The notes under the pieces were generated by a model that searched no databases, was not told the DNA's origin, and worked only from the letters and a program-made list of their open reading frames with translations. The translations under genes were made by a program, and so were the position numbers. A DNA stretch of 64,000 bases from the NCBI GenBank assembly GCA_945882215.1, contig CAMCWM010000001.1, forward strand, positions 123,042 to 187,041, written 5' to 3'. This DNA is from Akkermansia muciniphila (lineage in GTDB: Bacteria; Verrucomicrobiota; Verrucomicrobiia; Verrucomicrobiales; Verrucomicrobiaceae). Shown piece after piece: positions 55,782 to 63,266 of this stretch; the stretch's first letter is position 1; every line of letters starts with the position of its first letter.

Positions 55782-57098
55782 TCATTTGGGTAAAAAAACC
55801 AAGCGGAAGTCCCACATCTCCAGTTCACAAGTTTTGCCTGGCTGGAGTGTCGCAGGCAGGTCAAGAGTTGCAGTGATGTTCAAGTCCGAAAGCTTTTCTG
55901 GCTGCCGATTAGTGCCGAATGCGCCAGCAGCTCCCAAAGGTAGTGTGGGCAAGTAATACAAGACTTTCTGAACATGAGGAGTGTCAGTATCAGTAATAAT
56001 ACAAGGTGTCCTGGGGATGGAAAAGGAACCAAAGGAACTAGCGGCAAAACTAACGGCAGCGTCCGTGAGATTACTCCAGCCAGGCCTCCTCAAGAGGAAT
56101 GAGATTGCCGCCAAAGGCGGTGTCTTATCATCATAGACTCGCGCATCACCTCGAAACTGCAGATCGGCCGTCATCTCGTAGTAGTGCTTCTCATCTGATT
56201 GAGGGTTCTGTAAATTCTGCATGGAATAGCGCAAAACACCATCACGCTGCATTACAAGATCTGCTTTTTCGCCAGTCGGCGTGGGAGGGAGGTATTCCAG
56301 TGTTCTTCCCTTGAAACTCTTGGCATTTCCTTGGGCTTTCTTTTTCAGATAAGCTTTCGGATCACTCCAAATCACGAATGCGCCATCCTTTGTAGAGTTG
56401 CGTTGATTGGCCCGTAGAATGATCAATGGCACGGAGGCCAACGCGGCCTTTTCATAATTGGCATCCAGCTTGATTTCATCTGCTGTCATGACACGTGGCT
56501 GTGACGCGCCAGAAATTGTAATCTCCACAAGCGTGCCTGCTTTCACCTGACCACCTTGCTTGCCTTGGCTGAGCGTCAAAGCTACCGTTCCCTCATGAGT
56601 GCCCACAATTTCACGCTGGCCAGTGAGGGCAAAAAACTTCGTGCCTTTGACCGCGAGCAAGGCAGCAGGAGTTTTGAGGCGAAACTCGCCCTTACCCCGA
56701 TTTTGAAGAAGGTTACCATTGATGTTGAGGAACAATTGCCCCTTCAAGAGTTCCAAGCTGTGCAACGCGTCTCTCTCATCTGGGATTTTGACTTCCGTAT
56801 CCGGCCCGAGCCGGGCGGTTCCCATGATGACTTCTTCTCCCAATGCCACCGAAACCCCAGCGCCACTGCCTGTTCTGATGGTTTGACCCGGTCTGGCTGC
56901 GGAGAGGACATTCGCTTGTGAATTTTTTTTCTTGGAGATCTTGTCCTCCGCCGCACGGCTGGTGGAACCGGAGGTCACTTCACCTAAAGCCGCAAACGGA
57001 TGAGCAGAGCTTACTTTCGCGACCGCTGTCTGGCCAGAACAGGTGACTCCAAAGACCAAACTGCACCCTAATAGATAGCAACAAAGGGAGTTGTACAT
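55782..57098 (-). CDS. Exported FecR-domain protein (paralogue 1)
   Basis: The 438-residue protein has the signal MYNSLCCYLLGCSLVFGVTCSG. The FecR beta domain is at about 60-190: 'VLSAARPGQTIRTGSGAGVSVALGEEVIMGTARLGPDTEVKIPDERDALHSLELLKGQLFLNINGNLLQNRGKGEFRLKTPAALLAVKGTKFFALTGQREIVGTHEGTVAL'. A C-terminal beta-sandwich-like region follows ('YYEMTADLQFRGDARVYDDKTPPLAAISFLLRRPGWSNLTDAAVSF'). FecR domains usually act in envelope signal transfer to anti-sigma or sigma partners; none is adjacent. Two paralogues (57.3 and 59.7 kb) and an adenylate cyclase lie nearby. It lies just beyond asd and seems to be part of a duplicated block. Confidence 0.85.
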   Translation of the reverse strand: MYNSLCCYLLGCSLVFGVTCSGQTAVAKVSSAHPFAALGEVTSGSTSRAAEDKISKKKNSQANVLSAARPGQTIRTGSGAGVSVALGEEVIMGTARLGPDTEVKIPDERDALHSLELLKGQLFLNINGNLLQNRGKGEFRLKTPAALLAVKGTKFFALTGQREIVGTHEGTVALTLSQGKQGGQVKAGTLVEITISGASQPRVMTADEIKLDANYEKAALASVPLIILRANQRNSTKDGAFVIWSDPKAYLKKKAQGNAKSFKGRTLEYLPPTPTGEKADLVMQRDGVLRYSMQNLQNPQSDEKHYYEMTADLQFRGDARVYDDKTPPLAAISFLLRRPGWSNLTDAAVSFAASSFGSFSIPRTPCIITDTDTPHVQKVLYYLPTLPLGAAGAFGTNRQPEKLSDLNITATLDLPATLQPGKTCELEMWDFRLVFLPK

Positions 57099-57160
57099 GA
57101 TCGAATGTGGCCGGTTATCCTAGGAGCGTCAACACGCCGTCTCCCACATTACCTGCGTGC

Positions 57161-57240
57161 TGGTCGCCTTCTGGGTGGTCGGCGACCAGCTTCTCAAAAG
57201 AGCGCCACTCAATGCGTTGCAGATCGCGGAGTGTTTGCTG
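57161..57240 (+). pseudogene. Duplicated 80-bp remnant of the asd 3' end
   Basis: Bases 57161-57240 align without gaps to 55641-55720 of asd. I count 15 mismatches, about 81% identity, by hand. The translation VVAFWVVGDQLLKRAPLNALQIAECLL corresponds to asd 'LAFWVVGDQLLKGAALNAVQIAECLL', but the stop is lost (TAA became CGG). The fragment sits in the gap between FecR paralogues 1 and 2, in the same relative place as the real asd end beside paralogue 1. Confidence 0.88.
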
Positions 57241-57272
57241 CGGCCGACCTTAACCGGAACACCTTGTCTTGA

Positions 57273-58529
57273 TCACTGATCCTCGGTGATCAGGGTGAGT
57301 CCGGTGATCTCAATGATGGGCTGAAGTCTCGGTTTGGTGTCATCATATTGACGGAGACTGTTAACAAGCCCGCACTTTAACACCAGCGGGGAGGACAGTT
57401 TTTCCGCCTCAACGCGATCCAAAGGCACCACCACTGTCCATTCTCGGTTCTCATCGGTTTTGAGAGCGTCATTGCTGGTTCCTTTGAACGGCAGATAAGC
57501 ACCAAGCCGGTCCTGCCTTCCATCCTGAGACCGCAAGGAGGTAAACAGGCCCGCGCTGGAGATGGTGGGATTCGGAGCGTTCCATGACCTGACCACCATT
57601 TCCAAGGCCACCGCCTTGCGTTTGATCCGCCGCACATCGAGTTCGAGATCAGGTGCCACTTCCATCACCGGGCGGGCGTTGTAGGCCGCCATGTCCAGGG
57701 CAAATTGATACTCGGTGCCCAGCTTGTTGTTGGGGCTGAAACTTTTGGTACCTTTGCCATAAGGGTGCAGCGGCTGCTTCCACTCTGCCTTCAGCGGCTC
57801 ACGTTTCAGCCGCGTTTCAGCGTAGTTCACATCCAGTTTTTTCTCAGCCACTGTCAGGTCGCGTGGTTTAGAGATTTCCATCCCGCTGATGGTCACGACC
57901 TGTCCTGCAACGATCGCCACTGAATCACCCGTGACGGGATGATAGACGATTACCGCACCCTCATGCACACCCACCAGATCACCCTGCGCTGTGGTCTCCG
58001 AGAAAAACTCCGTGCCTTTGACCGCGAGAAGCGCCGATGGCGTTTTGAGCCGGAAGGTGGCCGGACCTCGTTGTTTGACCTGCTCGGGATCGATGTTCAG
58101 AAACAGCCGGCCCTTGAGCAATTCCAGATTGTGGCTGGTTGCTGCTTCCTTGGCCTGCTCCAAGGGCTTCAGCTTGGGATCTGGCTTCGCAGGCAGCCGC
58201 ACTTCTGTTTCAGCATCAAGTTTTACAACGCCTGCGGCCGGGATGACCATGAGTACCGAGGACGCGGCTCCAGTGCCCGCCGTTGACTGACTGCCGGCCA
58301 CCACCACTCCGGTGCGCTCTTTCGCCTCGCCGAGGTCAGGATTGATGACGCTGCCTTTGCCTGCCGCCGTGTCAGCCTTGACGATTCCTTTGGGGGACAG
58401 GAGAAGAATTTGATCCGTGGGAACTGCTCCCCGCGTCAGCCAAGGAGGGCTTTTGACCTGCGCGCCGACACAGTTGCACAAACAGATCCAGACCATCAGC
58501 GTTCTCGAAGCATGAGAAGAAAGATTCAT
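57273..58529 (-). CDS. Exported FecR-domain protein (paralogue 2)
   Basis: The 418-residue protein has the signal MNLSSHASRTLMVWICLCNCVGA. The FecR domain core reads 'DAETEVRLPAKPDPKLKPLEQAKEAATSHNLELLKGRLFLNIDPEQVKQRGPATFRLKTPSALLAVKGTEFFSETTAQGDLVGVHEGAVIVYHPVTGDSVAIVAGQVVTISGMEI'. It carries a longer linker than paralogue 1 between the two core strands. The C-terminal region 'NRKTDENREWTVVVPLDRVEAEKLSSPLVLKCGL' is beta-rich. An asd remnant lies on its downstream side, so it probably descends from the same ancestral block as paralogue 1. No partner sigma factor is adjacent. Confidence 0.85.
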   Translation of the reverse strand: MNLSSHASRTLMVWICLCNCVGAQVKSPPWLTRGAVPTDQILLLSPKGIVKADTAAGKGSVINPDLGEAKERTGVVVAGSQSTAGTGAASSVLMVIPAAGVVKLDAETEVRLPAKPDPKLKPLEQAKEAATSHNLELLKGRLFLNIDPEQVKQRGPATFRLKTPSALLAVKGTEFFSETTAQGDLVGVHEGAVIVYHPVTGDSVAIVAGQVVTISGMEISKPRDLTVAEKKLDVNYAETRLKREPLKAEWKQPLHPYGKGTKSFSPNNKLGTEYQFALDMAAYNARPVMEVAPDLELDVRRIKRKAVALEMVVRSWNAPNPTISSAGLFTSLRSQDGRQDRLGAYLPFKGTSNDALKTDENREWTVVVPLDRVEAEKLSSPLVLKCGLVNSLRQYDDTKPRLQPIIEITGLTLITEDQ

Positions 58530-58632
58530 GGTGGCTGAACCTGTCGCGGCTGCTTTTGAGCGTCAAGCGAGCTCCGAGCACGGCTCAAGTAACTCTTTGC
58601 TCGAGAATACAGGCCGCGCCAGCCTGCCGAAG

Positions 58633-59178
58633 TTACTTGTCCAGGCCCAAGTCATCGGCCACCACGGTGATATGGAGCGCGATGCTTGCCCCTTTTGCCT
58701 GGTTTTTCCCGGCACCTGTCTTTGACAGACCACCGTAAAGTTTCAGTTCGGTGACGGTTCCTGATACAAATATTTTGTCTCCAGGGCGCCACTTTTTTAT
58801 TTTGCCCGCCATGGCAGGAGAGACCTCGGTTTGCACCCGCACATGGACTGCTATGCCGCTCGCTTGGACCAGCCCCGACTCGATGGTGTTATAAAACACC
58901 GTTTTCTTATCTCGTGTCACAACTGGATTGCAGCTGCCGCTGAATTTTAGGGTCCACTTTTGGCCCGCTTCCTTGTCCTGCAGTGTTTTGCTCAACATCT
59001 GTGCGATCTTCACGCATTCATTTTTGTCCTGGTTGTTGTCTAAGTTTTCCAGCTCCAATCTAGAAACGCTGGCAAGAAAATCCTCCAACGCCCTCTCTGG
59101 CGGACGCGCCACCCTCTGGGTCCAACCATTCGTCGTAATATTCAGCGCCAGCAGGACAAGAAAAACACAGAGCTTCAT
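58633..59178 (-). CDS. Exported protein of unknown function in the FecR block
   Basis: The protein has 181 residues from the ATG at 59178 (signal MKLCVFLVLLALNITTNGWT). I recognise no domain. A helical first half with charged residues (ALEDFLASVSRLELENLDNNQDKNECVKIAQMLSKTLQDK) precedes a beta-rich half 'WTLKFSGSCNPVVTRDKKTVFYNTIESGLVQASGIAVHVRVQTEVSPAMAGKIKKWRPGDKIFVSGTVTELKLYGG', which resembles OB-like folds by pattern only. It lies between FecR paralogue 2 and the decayed cyclase, on the same strand. Confidence 0.6.
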   Translation of the reverse strand: MKLCVFLVLLALNITTNGWTQRVARPPERALEDFLASVSRLELENLDNNQDKNECVKIAQMLSKTLQDKEAGQKWTLKFSGSCNPVVTRDKKTVFYNTIESGLVQASGIAVHVRVQTEVSPAMAGKIKKWRPGDKIFVSGTVTELKLYGGLSKTGAGKNQAKGASIALHITVVADDLGLDK

Positions 59179-59233
59179 GGCATTCTCAGCATGCACCATG
59201 GACGAATTTGTCGCAAGCCTCGGAACAGCTCAT

Positions 59234-59640
59234 TCACGCCACCACTTCCCACACCACCTGAGGCTCGGGAATGCCTTTCAGCGTGAGATCGGGATGTGGC
59301 TGTGATTTGATATGATCACGCCCCAGCGACTGTGCGCGGGTGAAGATCAGAATCTTGCCACCCTCGGCTTGGGGTTCGATGCGGGCGGCGAGGTTCACTC
59401 CGCGACCGATCACGGTGTAGTCGAGGAAGGCGCTGGAGCCGAAGCCGCCGACGTATGCGGTGTGGATGCCGATGTGCAGCGGCTCATAGCCGCGTTTGGA
59501 AATGTTCTCATTCAAGCGGGTCATCTCACGTTGCATGTCGAACGCCCTCCGTGTTCATCGGCCTCATGTGCGCCAAAGAAAACCCATGACGCACTCGCCG
59601 ATGAACTTGTCGTGCAGACCATCGCACCTCGAGCGCAGCA
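59234..59640 (-). pseudogene. Decayed adenylate cyclase copy (C-terminal catalytic remnant)
   Basis: The track ORF 59234-59536 (MQREMTRLNENISKRGYEPLHIGIHTAYVGGFGSSAFLDYTVIGRGVNLAARIEPQAEGGKILIFTRAQS) is a near copy of the last 105 residues of the cyclase at 60.9-62.8 kb. Short losses remove GI from 'HIGIGIHTAYV' and TVS-type residues from 'YVTVGSFGSS'. Nucleotide similarity continues to about 59640 ('GCGCCAAAGAAAACC...TCGCCGATGAACTTGTCG') with frame loss. Both metal-binding Asp motifs (FSDIRGF and GDCIMVFFG) are gone or scrambled, so no activity is expected. Confidence 0.85.
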
Positions 59641-59675
59641 AAAATACGAAACGCCGTTGCATGTCTTGCCGCAGC

Positions 59676-60821
59676 TTACTTGGGTGTTTGCAGGAACCGC
59701 ACCTGGCCCACCTCCAAGACACCGCCTGTTTTCAGCGCCGCAGCCCCGCTTTTCGTCATGACCTCCGAGGGGGGTAGCATTGCGGGCATGACGACGACGC
59801 GAAAGGGGTAGTAATAGTTGTTCAAGTTGTTCATTTCAGGAAACGGCAGGATGATCGTCTGCCACTCTGCGGTCTCCACATTGGCCTGTGTCTGAAAACG
59901 CTTTCTGGAGCTCTGCATGTCGATGATCTGCAAGCCTACCTGAACTGAACTCGCTCCAATGACTCGCAAGGACAGTTGCACGGCCACGGTGCGGCGGGCC
60001 TCGTCCTCAAGTGGGCGATAACGGAAGATCGTCTCATGATAAACGAGTGATTTGCGTGTCAGCAGCGGCCAGGTGAAGCGGACGGCCCCATCCGGGAGGG
60101 CCGTGGGCTGCTGCGTGCCAGCCTGGCGCGTCTTCAGCGGATCCCAGCGGCCCTGGGTTGGGGCTACCGGGGTCAGACTGGCCATGTCATACTCCTTGCG
60201 GGTCTCCAGCTCCTGGGACGTCATGGGCCGTGCGGTGCCGAGTCCGCTGGCGGTGATTTCGACCAGCATGCCGTCGGTCAGATCCACGCTGGCCTGACCT
60301 GCGGCATCCTGCACCACCACATGGCCCTCATGCACGCCGATGACTTCCATCCCGTTCCGGGCGGTGGCAAAGAAACGCGTCCCCTTCACCGCAAGCAGCG
60401 CGGCGGGAGTTTTGAGTTTGAACTCGCTGTTGCCGCGTTGTTTCAACTGGTCGGCACTGATGTTGAGGAAGAGCTGCCCTTTGAGCATTTCGAGGCTGTG
60501 GCTTTTATCCCCTGCGTCCGGCACCTTGATCTCTGAATCTGAGTTTAGACGCGCAGTGCCGGCTGCGAAAACCAGCGATGCCGCGCCATCTGTTCCGGTG
60601 ATGATTTTGCTGCCAGGCGTGGCCATCGTCGGTGAAGCTGTCGGCACGGACTTGCTGGAGGGCGCCGAAGTCCCTGCGGTGGCCGCCCCGGATGTTACTG
60701 TCCCAGAGGTGGCGAAGGGCAACACCTCAGTCACCACCGCAACGGTCTGCGCATGCCCGAAGTAGGCTCCAATGGTGATCATGATGCCTGACAGCCAAAA
60801 TGGGGAAAGTTTGATGCTCAT
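59676..60821 (-). CDS. Exported FecR-domain protein (paralogue 3), partner of the adenylate cyclase
   Basis: The 381-residue protein has a probable signal MSIKLSPFWLSGIMITIGAYFGHA. The FecR core reads 'SLVFAAGTARLNSDSEIKVPDAGDKSHSLEMLKGQLFLNISADQLKQRGNSEFKLKTPAALLAVKGTRFFATARNGMEVIGVHEGHVVVQDAAGQASVDLTDGMLVEITASG'. A beta-sandwich-like C-terminal domain follows ('LVYHETIFRYRPLEDEARRTVAVQLSLRVIGASSVQVGLQIIDMQSSRKRFQT'). It starts 31 bp after the cyclase stop on the same strand; FecR-CHASE2-cyclase pairing is known in several phyla and suggests a shared envelope-sensing task. Confidence 0.88.
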   Translation of the reverse strand: MSIKLSPFWLSGIMITIGAYFGHAQTVAVVTEVLPFATSGTVTSGAATAGTSAPSSKSVPTASPTMATPGSKIITGTDGAASLVFAAGTARLNSDSEIKVPDAGDKSHSLEMLKGQLFLNISADQLKQRGNSEFKLKTPAALLAVKGTRFFATARNGMEVIGVHEGHVVVQDAAGQASVDLTDGMLVEITASGLGTARPMTSQELETRKEYDMASLTPVAPTQGRWDPLKTRQAGTQQPTALPDGAVRFTWPLLTRKSLVYHETIFRYRPLEDEARRTVAVQLSLRVIGASSVQVGLQIIDMQSSRKRFQTQANVETAEWQTIILPFPEMNNLNNYYYPFRVVVMPAMLPPSEVMTKSGAAALKTGGVLEVGQVRFLQTPK

Positions 60822-60852
60822 CGGAGGGATGATGGATGTCGTGATACCAAGG

Positions 60853-62757
60853 TCAATCTCTCTCTACCACCTCCCACACCACCTGCGGCTCCGGGATGCC
60901 TTTGAGCATGAGATCGGGATGCGGCCGGGTTTTCACTTCCTCGCGCACCAGCGAGTGCGTGCGGGCGGAGATCAAAATCTTGCCGCCCTCGGCCTGCGAC
61001 TCGATGCGGGCGGCGAGGTTCACGCCGCGACCGATGACGGTGTAATCGAGGAAGGTGCTAGAACCGAAGCTGCCGACGGTGACGTAGGCGGTGTGGATGC
61101 CGATGCCGATGTGCAGCGGTTCATAGCCGCGTTTGGACCAGTTCTCATTCAAGCGGGTCATCTCACGCTGCATGTCGAGCGCCATCCGCACGGCACGGAT
61201 GGCATGATCCTCGACCCGCGCCGGCGCACCGAAGAAGACCATGATGCAGTCGCCGATGAACTTGTCGAGCGTGCCACCGTGGCGCTCGATAAACGGCGTC
61301 ATGGCGGCGAAGTACTCGTTCAAACGCGCGGCCACCTCGTCGGGTTCGGCGCGTTCGGTCCAGGCGGTGAAACCGCGAATGTCGGAGAAGAAGATGGTCA
61401 GTTCGCGTCGCTCCGTGGCTGCGGGAGCGGAGTGTTCCGTGTCCACCAGGCGCTCCAGCACAGGCCGGGCGATGTAACGGCCCAGCACACCGACCACGCG
61501 TGAGCGATCCTGCTTCATCGCGGCGGCTTCCAGCCCCAGCAGGGCCAGCGTGGCCGTGCCAAAGGTCAACCAGGCAGGCACCACCGGCAGAATGAAGTTC
61601 GCGCTGGCCGCCAGCACGGCGACGCCGCACCAGACAGTGGTCATGACGAGGAAAATCACAATGCCCAGCCATGCTCGCGAGGGCCACATGCCGAGGCCGA
61701 GCAGCGCTCCCGCCAGGATGATGAGCAGTGCTTGCTGCCAGCGCGGCAGGAAGTGCAGATGGCTGCCTGTCAGGATGTTGCTCACCACCGTGGCCTGCAC
61801 GGCCACACCTGGCACACGGCCGATGGAGGAGCTGACCACGTCCGTGTTCCCCGTGCTGACGAGGCCGACAAGCACGATGCGGTCTTTCACCGCCGCACCG
61901 AGCTGCGCTCCCATTTCCGGTGATTGCACCGCCTGGTAGAGATCGAGGTATTCAAAGGCTGGCGTGAACACACCGAGATCACCAAGAAAATTCACGCGAT
62001 ACTGGCCGTGGGCGTCGATGGGAATGCGCAGGGTGCCGCGCGGCGTGTCCACCAGTGTCACTTCTTTCCCCGGCACAATGCTGATCTGGTCATCCCGCAG
62101 CCCCAGCGCGGCGATGATCGTCTGCATGGCGAGGCTGGGGTAAAGCCGCCCATCATGCGCAAAGAACAGCGGCACACGGCGTATCACGCCATCGGCATCC
62201 GGCACTGCATTCACCGCGCCATAGCTCACTGGCAGCTTCACAAACGGCGGAACGGGCAGCCGACCGCGCACGAACTTCAAATCATTCACATGCAGGCCGA
62301 AACGGCTGCCGTCCGTGATGAAATGCGGCTGGTCCTCCGCCTGCGGCGCATGCCTGTCCGGCACCGCCTGCTCGAAGTGGTAGGCCAGCGTCACGTTCGG
62401 CAGTTTCTCGATGGTGGCCTTTAATCGAGTGTCCTGATCCGCGTCCGCCGAAGGTTCGGTGAACAGCACGTCAAAGGTCGTGTGCTTCGCTCCGGTGGCG
62501 TTCAGAATGCTCAACACATCCCCGTGAACTGCACGTGGAAACGGCCAGCGCCCGAGCTGGGAGCCGACATCGCGATCCCCGATGCCCACCAGCCGCACCT
62601 CATCGGAAACCGCCTGCGGCTTCCGCAAACGCAGGCGGTAGTCCACCGTCAGATCCTCCAGTGAATCCAACGCCCCGCTCCAGGCCAGCGCGGCAAACAC
62701 TACGCCGATGAAAGCCCCAAGTATGGCGCGGGTTTTGAGCAGGAGCATGTTTTTCAT
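60853..62757 (-). CDS. CHASE2-domain adenylate cyclase (class III)
   Basis: The protein has 634 residues from the ATG at 62757. TM1 is 'AILGAFIGVVFAALAWSG', a CHASE2 sensor fills about residues 35-330 ('VRLVGIGDRDVGSQLGRWPFPRAVHGDVLSILNATGAKHTTFDVLFTEPS', 'KDRIVLVGLVSTGNTDVVSSSIGRVPGVAVQATVVSNIL'), and three helices follow near 340-420. The cyclase domain has both metal Asps (IFFSDIRGFT and FIGDCIMVFFG), the adenine-selecting Lys (TLDKFIGD) and Asp (LDYTVIG), and the transition-state Asn/Arg (NLAAR). It should make cAMP in response to a periplasmic signal. A FecR gene follows in the operon and a decayed copy lies beyond it. Confidence 0.93.
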   Translation of the reverse strand: MKNMLLLKTRAILGAFIGVVFAALAWSGALDSLEDLTVDYRLRLRKPQAVSDEVRLVGIGDRDVGSQLGRWPFPRAVHGDVLSILNATGAKHTTFDVLFTEPSADADQDTRLKATIEKLPNVTLAYHFEQAVPDRHAPQAEDQPHFITDGSRFGLHVNDLKFVRGRLPVPPFVKLPVSYGAVNAVPDADGVIRRVPLFFAHDGRLYPSLAMQTIIAALGLRDDQISIVPGKEVTLVDTPRGTLRIPIDAHGQYRVNFLGDLGVFTPAFEYLDLYQAVQSPEMGAQLGAAVKDRIVLVGLVSTGNTDVVSSSIGRVPGVAVQATVVSNILTGSHLHFLPRWQQALLIILAGALLGLGMWPSRAWLGIVIFLVMTTVWCGVAVLAASANFILPVVPAWLTFGTATLALLGLEAAAMKQDRSRVVGVLGRYIARPVLERLVDTEHSAPAATERRELTIFFSDIRGFTAWTERAEPDEVAARLNEYFAAMTPFIERHGGTLDKFIGDCIMVFFGAPARVEDHAIRAVRMALDMQREMTRLNENWSKRGYEPLHIGIGIHTAYVTVGSFGSSTFLDYTVIGRGVNLAARIESQAEGGKILISARTHSLVREEVKTRPHPDLMLKGIPEPQVVWEVVERD

Positions 62758-62833
62758 GCGGTAAAGAAGCACGATAGGCGTGCCCACCATGCAGTCGCAA
62801 GGGCGCAATCAATCAGGCCACTATTTGTTCGCC

Positions 62834-63226
62834 TCACAGCCCCAGCAGTGCGCGCATGCGTTCCTTGGGAATGCCGCCGACTTCGCGTCCGGTCTCACGA
62901 CCGGATTTGTAGGCGATGAAGGCGGGGATGCCGCGCACACCATGCTCGCGGGCGAGCTTGGGCTCTTCATCGACGTTGATGCGGATCACGATTGCCTTGC
63001 CTTTCAATTCTTGTGCAAGCTCATCGACCATCGGCCCGACGACTTTGCACGGGCCGCACCAGTCGGCGTAGAACTCGACGAGCACCGGCACCTTGGCCGT
63101 GCGCACGGCGGAGAGCGAGGACGTGCCGCCCGACGATGATCCAGGCCGGTTCATGTCGAACACGATCCAGCCGATGTAGAGCATGACGGCTCCGACGAGC
63201 CAGAGATGGAAGTTGCCCTTGTTCAC
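62834..63226 (-). CDS. Membrane-anchored thioredoxin-like protein
   Basis: The 130-residue protein has an N-terminal anchor (FHLWLVGAVMLYIGWIVFDM), a Ser/Gly linker, then a thioredoxin fold with active site W56-CGPC60 ('LVEFYADWCGPCKVVGPMVDELAQEL') and cis-Pro in 'VRGIPAFIAYKSG'. The domain would face the periplasm, suited to reduction of disulfides or cytochrome c maturation; many cytochrome-type proteins are encoded in this window. It is shorter than cytoplasmic TrxA plus anchor but complete. Confidence 0.9.
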   Translation of the reverse strand: MNKGNFHLWLVGAVMLYIGWIVFDMNRPGSSSGGTSSLSAVRTAKVPVLVEFYADWCGPCKVVGPMVDELAQELKGKAIVIRINVDEEPKLAREHGVRGIPAFIAYKSGRETGREVGGIPKERMRALLGL

Positions 63227-63266
63227 ACGGTACCATCCGGGCCGGTTTTTGATCTGGCAAGCAGGA

